Assembly (NCBI RefSeq): GCF_910592395.1
Contig: NC_088309.1
Location: forward strand, 23,810,599 to 23,874,598
Source: Lineus longissimus
Taxonomy: Eukaryota > Nemertea > Pilidiophora > Heteronemertea > Lineidae
DNA: 64,000 nt
Reading direction: 5' to 3'
A program made the translations under genes and the position numbers. Below are positions 39,501 through 50,100 of the stretch, piece by piece. The notes beneath the pieces were generated by a model. That model made no database searches. It saw nothing but the letters and a program-made list of their open reading frames with translations, and had not been told where the DNA came from. The first letter of the stretch is position 1; each line of letters begins with the position of its first letter.

Positions 39501-42500
39501 AATATCCGATCCTTTTTGTAACATTTCAAAATCATATCATATATTTTGGTTTTAGTCTTGTCAATGGTAATGACGACGTTGTAGTTGTCAAGAAAGACGA
39601 AGCAGACATCGTCCCAAAGGATGATGGGAACCCGGAGAGTGAGGAAGGCTGCCCGAAAGTCATGAAGACTAAGTACCTAAAATTCAAAGAGAACAATCGG
39701 CCGGCATACCGTGGAACGTGGAGGAAGAGGAGTGATATTTTGTCGCCGAGGAATCCATTTAAAATGGATAAGGTAGGTCTTCATCTGTTCTCTTGTAGGT
39801 GCTCATCATAGTATGCATCAGTTATCAACATCGAGTAACAGCCCCAGTGTTATCTGGACCAAAATCTGACACATTCTAAACTTCATTTCAGTTTTTAACC
39901 AGGGTGGTAGCTGAATTTGCGTGGGAGCTAACTTTTTGTTCACGTACAGAAAAAATTTGTTGGTCCTGCACCTTGAGTTGTTGTCATTCCTGAATCTTTC
40001 TGTTTTTGCTTCAGGATCTGTTCGACTATGAATATGATAGTGATGATGACTGGGAGGAAGAGGAACCTGGAGAAAGTCTCTCTAATTCTGAGGTGAGATC
40101 AGTTAAAAGACTAGTTGGAGCTGTTGTGAGATAGTGGCTTGGACTCTTGCCTGGAAGACAAGATGTCTCTGGTGCGTTGACTGTTGGCAGTTTTTTTTGA
40201 CTCACTTGCTTACTTACTTACTTACTTACTTACTCCTCCCATGTGTACAGATGGGTACCAGTACCAGTAGTGGAAAAGAATTCAAATATAAAAGGTACGT
40301 GGACACTTTCAGTAGGTGCAGTGCAGTGTCTTCAGAGTCGTAATCATAATTTCATTTTTCAGGGAGAAGGCGATGACGAAGATGATAAGCCTAGCAATGA
40401 TGCTGACGATGATGAGGATGGCTTCTTTGTCCCTCACGGCTATCTCTCTGACGATGAAGTATGTGATGAGGAGGAAGAGGTAAGAAAAATGAGAAATAAA
40501 CGAGATGTTCGCTTTACAATCATTCCTCCAGAAACCTTTCTGGTGAAACAAAGTGTGCACATTCTACTGTGCTACACTTGGCTATTTCAAGCCAGTTGAA
40601 AGTACACATATTGCACTGGCAGAGCTTGAACCCACAACCTTCCGAACACAAGTCGGATTTAGATTGCATTCAAGTTCATAGTACTGGTCATTTTTCTCCA
40701 CCAACTGAGTATTCTTCCCTTTTTCTAGTTGAACAATCCAGAGAAATTGAAAGCCCTACAAATCGCTAAAGCGAAGGCATTTGAAATGGAGATGAAACGC
40801 AAATGTGAATACATGAGAGCTGTTGTGATTGGCTGTTGCTGGATGAATGCTACCCACCAGATTCCTGAAGTGTACAATCGATTGCAAGCATACAAGGTAA
40901 GAAGTGTATGTCACAAAGTATGGCATCCATTCTGGTGTACAAGTATCATTGTGCTCTCCATTTGGTATAAAATGTAGGACAGCTAATAAAATGTCCCAAA
41001 GGAGAATAAATGTTTGTATTGGTGCTTAGAGGTGGATTCTTCAGACATTTCTGACTTTTATATCTGACCTGACATTTTGATATTTGGTTGTAATGTTGGT
41101 TCATCTTCATACACCAGTTAAGGCAGTTGGCTTGGGTGTGCTAGCGAAAGATGTCACCACATGTTTTGTTCTTGGTCTCTTTTGCTCAATGTCTCCTACA
41201 TTTGTCCTACTTCCAGGCTGTGCCATTGTCCACAACCCCGATCGTAACCGCCTGCACCAAAAAGAAATCCGCTGTAAAGGAAGATGAAAAACCTAAATCC
41301 AAGGGATTCAAGAAGAAGTCTGTTCCAGAAGAAGGTAAGTTGTGTTCGCAAGAGAAGAGGTTCTCAACATCAAATATCACAGAGTTCACAATGTCAGAAT
41401 CATCTCAAAGATCCCTTCAAAACAAATTTTTGAGGGACTTGTGTGACTTGTTATGACGCTTTAAGAATGACAGATTCGAAAAGAATATCTTAACATGGCC
41501 TTTGAGTTGATAAATGACCCTTTGACACCTGCTCAGTCTCAACATTCTTGTTTTGTCATGGGTGCTGTTGAGTTTGAGTAATTGTTGGACTTCATGATGA
41601 CGAATCTTGATTCAAGATTCGAAATCATTTTTCAAAAACTGTACTGAACCAGGACTCTTTTTTCCCTCATAGGATTACAATTTTTTTATGAACCTCTTTT
41701 GTCTCTTTCAGCCATTCCTGACCTGATCAAGTACATTCATTGTAACGTCATTGGTATCCAGAAGCTTGTCCGTGGATTCAGGACACTGTGGCATGAAAAG
41801 ATGCACCCGGTGGCAGCTGCCCCGGAAGTGCCCACACCAGAACCTGGAGATGCTCCCATGGATACGGATGCCCCCAAGGAGAGCACACAGCCACCCACTG
41901 GTGATGGTACTGCTAAGACAGAAGCTGAGAGCCCAGCTTCAGAGAAAATTCCAGAATCGGAGCACGCAATGTCGATACGCCAGTTGGAATTGAAAATCAC
42001 ATCCATCGCAACATATCAAAAAGGACCGCAGCACTATCGTAAGTGCTGGTACGTAAAACCAGAGACTTTGAAGAAGTATAACTTGGAGGAGCTCCAAGAA
42101 AAAGTCACAGAAAGACAAGTGAATAAAAGTGTTGATAAAAAGGACCTTAATAAAAGTGTGGATGGGTCGCAGACGCCTTGTGCAACACCAGAAGTTGCTA
42201 CCCCAAAAAGTTCAAGGACAACTCCGTCTGTAACCATCACTCGGTTTACCGTGAAGGCTGACCCCGAGGCCAAGTGGCAGCTGGAGAAACCTCCACCAAA
42301 ACCTGCCCCGGCAACTCCGAAACCCTCCCAAACTGTTACTGCGTCCCCAGCACCTGTTGGTTCTTCACCAGCAGTAGCGAGCAAGGCGTCTGCTCGACGG
42401 ATCCAGCTAACAACATTAACTAACTTTATGAAACCAAAGCCTGGAAAAGGTGCGGACACGAAGGCAAACAGTGTTCTGTCAGCTGTTGTGGCAGACCAAA

Positions 42501-42853
42501 AGGTTTCCAGTGGTGTATCTGCAGCAGCTAGTAGTTTGGAGCAAAATGTTAATCCATCAAAATGCCTCGTTATTGATTTGACAGATGAGTTTTCAAATCA
42601 CGCTATTACGCCTTCATCTGGTGGTAGCTATGTGTCATTAGTTCCTGCTGCTAGCGCGCCAGCTAACCATTTGTCAAGTGATGCAATGGTACTACTGAGT
42701 GGTAAGGGTGCAGTGTCGGTTGAAACAGGTGGTGTTGCATCTAGTGTACATGTAGTTGCGAATGGTGCAACTTCTTCAGTTGACATAGTGACAGACGAAA
42801 AAACAAACAATGTTGAAATGACTGATGCTGGTGACGTTATTCTTTTAGGATGA
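36574..42853 (+). CDS. CHAF1A: Chromatin assembly factor 1 subunit A (CAF-1 p150), 12 coding exons
   Basis: Large subunit of the histone chaperone that deposits H3-H4 at replication forks. Exons: 36574-36634, 36805-37583, 37831-37965, 38217-38347, 38664-38757, 38989-39254, 39556-39772, 40015-40092, 40363-40479, 40729-40896, 41217-41334, 41712-42853. Phases agree throughout, giving 1101 aa. In order: N-terminal PCNA-binding-like KQVRLPFKQL (about residues 19-28); SUMO-interacting-type VVDLTSEMEE (about 128); the highly charged Lys/Glu/Arg (KER) coiled coil in exons 3-5; a second PIP-like VFTSFFIK; ENNRPAYRGTW; the acidic ED region with DYEYDSDDDWEEEEPGESL and DGFFVPHGYLSDDE; and the winged-helix region with CWYVKPETL. 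The tail has a third PIP-like word (QLTTLTNFMK) and a second SIM (LVIDLTDEF). Length and order match vertebrate p150 (about 950 aa). The start matches the conserved RLPFK-proximal N terminus. Confidence 0.96.
40199..40234. repeat. (TTAC)n microsatellite in a CHAF1A intron
   Basis: Six to seven consecutive TTAC units (40,208-40,234) in the intron between CHAF1A exons 8 and 9. No coding effect. Confidence 0.9.
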
Positions 42854-44006
42854 ACTATTTTGGACAATTAATAATATTTGAGCGAGTCGGGAATCTTGAA
42901 TGTTTGGGAATACTGAAGTTCTGTACTGCTACAGGCTATCAATATTCTGCGACTTAAATGATATGAATGGCTGATTAGTAGAATTTGATGGCAACAATAT
43001 TCAACTGGAATTGTAATAAAAACTGTGACATCAAAGTGTAGAAGGTTAAAAGTAGGTGTCTTTGTAATTTATTTGTTCTTGAGTGGCTGAAAGAAGTCAC
43101 ACAAGTTAGACATACATAAATATGACAATATGGAGGTTGTAATGGTAATTCTTGCCTCACAAATTATTTATTGTATCAAGAAATTTCTGTTGTACGGGGT
43201 GTGAAGACCGTTTTGGGTATTATAATGGGAACCTGCACTACACAAAAAGATATCACAGTCGTGGATTGTATTTAGCATGTTTTGATGTGATGTGGAAATA
43301 TATGAGGTAAAGGTGCTGAAATTGACTCTTGTTTCTTACCTGTCTGTGGATACTGGGTTCAGATACTGATACATTTGACTTCATCACAAGGGCTAAAATG
43401 TGGGTGAACCTCCTCATCAAGCACCCAGAACTGACAGGTGTTGAAATTTACCGCCCCTCCCTCTTTGTGGAAAATATTTCATTGTGTTGGCTTACAGTAT
43501 TTTTGAAGCTGTCCCATACTAAATGGACCAGTCTTGATACATTAGCTCTCTGGATGCCATGGGATGAGATAACCAGCTGGGAGGTTTGGAGTTGCCACTC
43601 TACATAAGTCAGTGCGTATGGTGAGGGAAACGGCCGTGGAATATAATGATTAGCTGGAATATATCTGTCTCATGAGACTAGCATCGCTCGGTTGTTATCA
43701 ATGGAGAGCAACAGTGTACGATCACTCATCCAGCTGGTTATCGATCCTCTATCTGACGTACTCGTGGGGCATTGATTATTGTTACATCGGCTCTGTAAAA
43801 ACTTCCAAGGACACAAAACAACAACTGAATCAAGACCAGTCTTGTCTTCTTTAATCTGCGAGTCTTCGGAGAAGGGGCCATCCTTGCAAATATAGCCGGC
43901 ATAGAGATGTCTATACTAGCAAGCAATTGGCGCCCAGTGTCTCCTTTCATATTGCAAAAATATCATGTTTCTCTTGGAGGACTTAGGACACAGATTGTGA
44001 AATGCA
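42854..44006. other. Convergent intergenic region, CHAF1A and FBXO39-like 3' ends
   Basis: CHAF1A (plus) and the FBXO39-like gene (minus) converge here. An AATAAA at 43,015-43,020, 162 bp past the CHAF1A stop, is the likely poly(A) signal. No signal was placed for the minus-strand gene. The ORFs in this stretch (for example plus 43,329-43,607) lack domain similarity and are judged to be chance. Confidence 0.6.
43015..43020 (+). terminator. CHAF1A: Likely CHAF1A poly(A) signal AATAAA
   Basis: Canonical hexamer 162 bp downstream of the stop codon, followed by the GT-rich stretch 'AAAAACTGTGACATC'. Position and sequence fit a normal animal 3' UTR. Confidence 0.55.
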
Positions 44007-46498
44007 TCATTCGTCGTCGATAGTCACATCACTGTCAGAGAAAATCGCGCCGTCTGCGTCTGTGGAGAATTCGAAGTCGAGGCAGTCGTCCGGATCATAC
44101 AGCATGTCCGCGTAGGCATCTTCCACCAACATCAAGTCCACTGCCTCCGCGGCCGTAGCGCTGTTCAGGGTGACGTGGAACTTCTCCAGGTCTAAACGTA
44201 GAGATAATACTGCTTGGTTACGAATGCGGCAACAAAATAATGACCGCAAAATGAAACAAGCAAAGACAATATAAGAATTCGCTCTCTTCTGATCGGATCT
44301 GATGTTAAAATCTTTTGACGTTCGCTAAGTAAAGGACCCTAATTGCGGGACGAAGGAAACAGTTCGGAGGTGTCTCACTGATGGTAAGCCAGCATGTCTC
44401 TGAACCACATCCAGGCTTTCAAGAAAACGTGCCATGGCGCGGAGAGCGGTGGACAATTGATACCCAATCACCAGCGCTCATCAATTTTGTAATCTGTCGC
44501 CAACGTCAGGACATCTAGATCGTCGTCAGTAACTTGGCCTACAACTGATAGTCACTGGTGTAAGATGGTGTTCGTAATGTCCCCGACAATGACTCAAAGT
44601 GCAGATCACTCTTAAAACGTACGTATTTTCTTTGTTTGCTGCAGTCTGCAAATGCGTTCAATGACATCAACGCCCAGGATGGCGAAGAGCTCGATGCCTG
44701 AGAGCCTCTTGCATTGCTGAACGAAGAAGAGTAACTCGGCGTCAATAGGCGTGGCGGAATTGTCAACTTGGAATGTAGCGCTTTCTGAAAAAAAGATTTG
44801 AAAAATTTGAAACAGTTCCAGCATTTCGGCGCGACAACAGATATACCCACATTCGAGAGACATGTCGAATCCGTCATTAAACTTCGTGAGTTCTGTGTCG
44901 GACCACGGTGTGAATCATCGTCATCGTCTAATTCGAATACTACAGAATGTGCTAAGAGCAATCCTGTCCAAGGCCAAAGGCGCGTACGAAAGATTCTCAT
45001 GCTGCTAGTCTGACCAAGGTAGACATTGCAGGGAAATTGTCACTATCCTGTCGTTATCCCGTCATATTCTGACTACTTTTGACACTGTCTCGACACATCT
45101 GGCAAGCTGTGACGCTGTCTTTGATGATCTCATATTGCTTTAGATTCGTCATGGCACTTCTGAACCCGATCATATCGGTATAATATCGCAAATTTCTTCA
45201 TTACTTTTGACTGGCTGTGCCACTGTCTCCATTTTCTTTGCCCGTGATGTTGTGACACCGTCTCTGTATTGACTTTTGTCTGGATGTGAAATTATTTTTG
45301 TCCGTAATAGCAGCGGCAGTGTATGCGCTCTTCGCCTGCAAATAAAGCTGTGACATGTCTTCGGCCGCATGCGCAATCTCGGATAAAAAAAACTGAACCT
45401 CTCAAATACCGAATATCACTTACCAATGACATCGTTGAAGTTTTCAGCTAGGTGCACAAACAATGCTGGCAATCGAGCTTCGTCCTCTATGTCATAACCA
45501 GTCCAGAGTTTCAATGTGTGAAGGGGCATTCCTGGCGTTAGAATGGAGATGAAGTCATGGTATCGCTCAATCTCATCCAGGTCAAAGGTGACCTTCGTTC
45601 TCGGACAGGCGGCCTTGAATTGTCTCCAAGTGGATGTGCTGATGACGTGGTCGTGTGGTTCACACCCGTAAACATCCACGGACAGGAGTTGCAGGGTCTT
45701 GGATGACGTCTCACTCTCAGCCAAGGCAGAAATAGCACCATCGTCGAGGCAGTTGTAGTTTACGAAGAACTCCTTCAGCTTACTGAACTTTTCGATGATG
45801 GAGTTGAATTCGCTCCCGAGGGTGGACACGTTCGACACAAAGAAGTTAAAGATGTTCAGAGAGGAGAGGGTGGAGCCGTTCGTCGTCGCCAGGGCACCAA
45901 GAAGAGCAATTCCATGGTGATACTGAACTCTGAGAGAAGACAATTGGACAACCACTAAATTGCATTGAGTGGAGAGAACCGCTTTCAGACTCTTTACAAA
46001 CGATACAGGTTTATGAAAATTCTTATCCACATTGACGTCGCTAAGGAAGATACTTTTGAGCCTGGCCTGAGTGATGTATTTCCTCAGAAAATTGGGTAAG
46101 AATCTCATCGTGACTGTTTCTTCTTGGTCTTCCAAGGTCCGTGGGCGGGTTGTACTCCTCATTCCAAAGACTTGCAGATGGTGAAGGTATTTCGCATGGT
46201 TGCACACTACACGATAGTCACTCACAGCATGTTTGCGATTTACAAAGTCAAGATTGGCCACTCTCCAAAGACTTGGCGAATGGGAGAGTTCTTCCAATCT
46301 TTTACAAGTCAACGCAAAATTAGACCGGGAAGTCTTATCTAGATGCTCTAAAATTCGAACCATAGCAAGATCTGGTAAAGTTAACCAATCTGGCTTAGTT
46401 TTTGAAACTTTGATACCCAATTTTTCTTCTTCTTTTTGGCCTAAACCCCGTTTCTTTTCAGTAGGATACATTTTTCGCGTACGCTTCCTCCCGTTCAT
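44007..46498 (-). CDS. FBXO39: F-box protein, FBXO39-like, 3 coding exons
   Basis: Putative substrate receptor of an SCF (SKP1-CUL1-F-box) ubiquitin ligase. Exons: 46498-45424, 44784-44623, 44191-44007, phases consistent, 473 aa (vertebrate FBXO39 is about 440). After a basic N terminus, the F-box spans about residues 37-80 (LPDLAMVRILEHLDKTSRS, CKRLEELSHSPSLW). The rest is an irregular leucine-rich-repeat-like solenoid, with LKEFFVNYNCLDDGAISALA and, after the splice, LLFFVQQCKRLSGIELFAIL and DVIERI, which resemble the FBXO39 C-terminal part. The last exon ends in an acidic tail (FSDSDVTIDDE). Exon 2's donor is ambiguous (GTACGT overlaps) and was chosen by phase. FBXO39 orthology rather than another FBXO/FBXL is from remembered similarity. 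The adjacent DEG/ENaC gene lies upstream on the same strand. Confidence 0.82.
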
Positions 46499-47118
46499 CT
46501 TGCGTTGCTAACGTCAGATCGTCGTTAGGGAGATTACCTGTCGTTGTGACGTCATGTCGTAGTGACGTCATCACACAAACATCGTGTTATGGCGTAACCA
46601 CAACACCCACTGCAGGAGCCACATTTGCATTTTTTGCGGAAAATCGACTCCGAAATTCCAATTGAAGTTGATCTGTCGGAACCTTTTTCAATTGAGAGTT
46701 CAACTCATGTTAAGATATCGTAGATTTGAAAGATGTAACACGTTTCTGTATACATATTGTTTTATTTAGATAATGTAACACGCTTTTGATGAACGATACA
46801 AATTGGTGACTATTTTGATTGACGAGAAGAAAACTGCTTTTCACTGGTACAGATAGGAGCCAATGAATGGGCATTTCATGGAGTGGTATGGGTGGACGAA
46901 AAATGACAAGTCGTCTTCGCGAACTTGAATTTGAAAATGTTCAATTATATAATAATATGGATCTTTGACAATCACTTGCCATCTCCAAAACTGGAATCAA
47001 AACACACTTTCGAAAGTATGGAGGTCAGATTCATTGTGATGGTGTATGTGGCGGCACGCACTGGCGAGCAAGGGTATTATCCTTGTGGCCAACCAAATCG
47101 CACGCTCATGTTGTCACG
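46499..47118. other. Intergenic, upstream of the FBXO39-like gene
   Basis: No ORF of recognisable type. The 66 bp just upstream of the ATG contains three GTGACGTCA-type words (near 46,545-46,570), which resemble CRE/ATF sites (TGACGTCA). This is also the 3' UTR space of the DEG/ENaC gene. Confidence 0.5.
46545..46571. promoter_or_regulatory. Clustered CRE-like TGACGTCA sites near the F-box gene start
   Basis: 'TTGTGACGTCATGTC' and 'GTAGTGACGTCATCACA' lie within 30 bp and each contains the exact CREB/ATF consensus TGACGTCA. They are about 50-75 bp upstream of the FBXO39-like start codon (minus strand), a typical promoter position. Inference from motif only. Confidence 0.5.
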
Positions 47119-50100
47119 TTAAGCACAAGTCATGTTATTTGCGGCTTCATCATCATCGGAGTCTATTTTCTCTTCACCGCGATCCTCATCGGACTGCACC
47201 TTCAGGCGGAGGAGACATTTGGCTATGACGTAGAAGAACTCCAATATTTCCATTCCAGAGAGGACAGAAAGGCCAACCCAAAGTCCACTTTGACCACCGA
47301 TGTCGCTGAGGAGATTCACAAACTGAAAAAGCAATAACAAATTTAGAAATTGGTGACAAGACGGAATATTGGTTCGGGTTACGCGCATAGGGAATAGGGA
47401 GGGAAAAGCCCCCGAATCGCCAACGCGGACGCATTTACGTCTAGGGGCTTTGCGCTTACTCGGTAACAGCTTTTTCCGCTTTTGCGAAAACTTTTTAATA
47501 ATAGAGTTTGTCCGAATAAGAAAAGTTCGCAAACCTTTCCCCCAAACTGCATTCTATGTTTGACTCTGGCTTGATGAAAGCACACCCGACTTTTACAGAT
47601 TAAAAATACTAAGTTTTGATTAATATGCATCTCAGATTTCGCCTGCAATTTTGTATCGACATTACGATCCATTCTGTACTTACCAAATATGAACGCTCTT
47701 CTAGATTAGTTTGGAATTGGAGTGTTTCAAAGAATATACTAGTTTTTAGTAGATCCTGGCTGCAGTGGAAAAGGATAAATCCGGGTGCAGTAAATTACCA
47801 AATATAGGCAAAGATATGAATTGCTGACACACTCCTCACTCACTCGCTCGCTCGCTCGCTCCCCCCCCCCTACAGCTGACATGACGGAGCTGTATGCCAT
47901 AAAATGATTTGTGCAATATTTAAATAAGCAAATCATGGCCCATGCAAAGGAAGAACATCGAGTGAGTGAATAGAGCGGCTCGTGTATGAAGAAAGAAAGA
48001 AGATATATGTCCGACGAGTAAGAGAAAGGGAACCTCTATGGAAAAACAAAGTGCAGTTTACTGTTACCGCCTAACTTACCCGAGCCCATTTGTTTCCACA
48101 GCCTTCTTTAGAGCCCCTCCTCTCAGCACCATCGACTTGGATAGTTGACTTCGATAATTTACGGAAGGCCACTGGGAAATCGAGATCGAATGTTGCAATA
48201 CGTTTTCTCTGGAGATCAGATGGCACGAGATTTTTTTCATATATCGGAAAGATGCATTCTGAACCATCAGAGTTACTCGGTCCGTTAGCTGGCTAACATA
48301 CCAGTCAGAATTAAAACTAAAGATGAAGAGACACTTACTCACACGGGAGTGGGCAATCGCACGCCAACGCCCCGACCAGATACTCTCTTGTAACCTGCTC
48401 AATGCACGCATCTGAAGACAAGATGGATCCTTGATTAATTCTTGATAATGATGAAAATAATTTCCCACTTATAAAGCGCTTGCTTTCTCAATGAACACAT
48501 CAATTTTTTTCAGAATATTTCAAAATTGTACGGATCTTCTTTGTTTTCATGCACTACTAGCGATTGCCTTTCAGTATAAACGAAAGGCATAGTGGCACGA
48601 CTAATAATTCGTTCAGGGTACACCCAACTCGTCATTCCCCAAGCAGCTCGAAGGAACGTGTGTCTGCTCGGAGACTACCAACTCGTCCATATAAACTGGA
48701 AAGAGGTGGCGAAACCTCTGTACCTTGTTCTTCTTCACACAAGATGGCACCTGCCGGTGCTGGGGTTTTGACGTCCGCGCAGCCGCAACGGTCAATGGTG
48801 TAGTACTGAAGGCAGCTTCGTTCACATGCCTGAAGATAGAGATATCAGGTCACAGGAGGACAACGCCTTTGATGGGAATTTTGAAGGGGTTTAGCGAGAA
48901 CAGCTCGGAGCTACGCTTGGAGGAACTTGACAGGAGTATGAGGATCACCCGCATGAAATCACATGACCTGACGTCATCACGTATATTTCGCCGGCAGGAA
49001 AATGATAATCTAATAAAATAATCTTTAAGGCTTGTCTAATAGAACCTGGACGGTTACCGCAACATTGCCAACGTCTAATCGTTTTGTGTTTTTTTTCAGC
49101 AAATGCTGCGCCTTGCACATGTCCGTGGTTCGCGTAGCCGCGTGATTTCCCATTGCCACACCAGATTTCGCGTGAAAGGTTCGCGGCGTGTGAATAGTGA
49201 ACGTGGCATAAAAAGGGATACTTCTTCTGACCAGAGCAGAATTGCAAAGAGAAACTTTAAGTCTACAGTATGCTTACAACAGTGGTGTAGTTGACCTTGT
49301 AGAGAAGCCCACGACCTTTGAATGGCTTGTCTTTTCCGTCCGTACATGTGCCATACGGCGGTACCTCTCTGATAAATCGAGTCTGAAAGATATGTAGACA
49401 TGTTAGGTGGCTCAAAGATTATCAATTCTGCGTACCTTATCTACATATTTGCACCCCCCCCCCCCCCCCAACATTGCTGAATCGAGGATTAACTGAGCAA
49501 AAAAGCACCAAGCGTCCCGGGGGACATCAACACGCACGCGCTTTTTCGCCGTTTCTAAAACGGCCCGATATCCCGGCATACTGGTTTTGTCACCACGTTG
49601 GGACTGGCATGAAACCTTTAATCAAAATCCACGGAATACGTCAATGCATGGAGGTATTGTTAAGGCAGATTTGTGACTTGACGTGACGTCATCACGTTAC
49701 ATCCTCTGCTATGACGATGTACTTGCCTTCCGAAGTCCGATGGAAGTGAACTGTCCAGGGGCGATATCGATTCCTTGCTCGTAGGGGAACGGACGCGCGT
49801 CACTGTTGTGGATGACGACCTTGACACCAGCTGCGGGCGACACTGACCCAAGGTATTCCTCTTGTTCGATAAACATTACGATACTGACACCTGCAGGAAA
49901 TTTAAAACTCTTTTGCATTATACCATTAAAAAAAAAATCAAAAATGTATCACTCCTCTTACAAATTTATCGGTTGTATAGACAAGTTTGGTAGTCACTCG
50001 GGACTCATTCGAAGACTATCTTTCTCACCATGTGCTGGCCCAGGCTTCCGAGCTCTTCTCACTGCTCTGTTGGCAGTCTTTGCGTTAAAAGTGTGACAGA

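Noticed and set aside
43329-43607. 92-aa plus-strand ORF downstream of CHAF1A
   Set aside because: No domain similarity, lies after the CHAF1A poly(A) signal, no splicing context.
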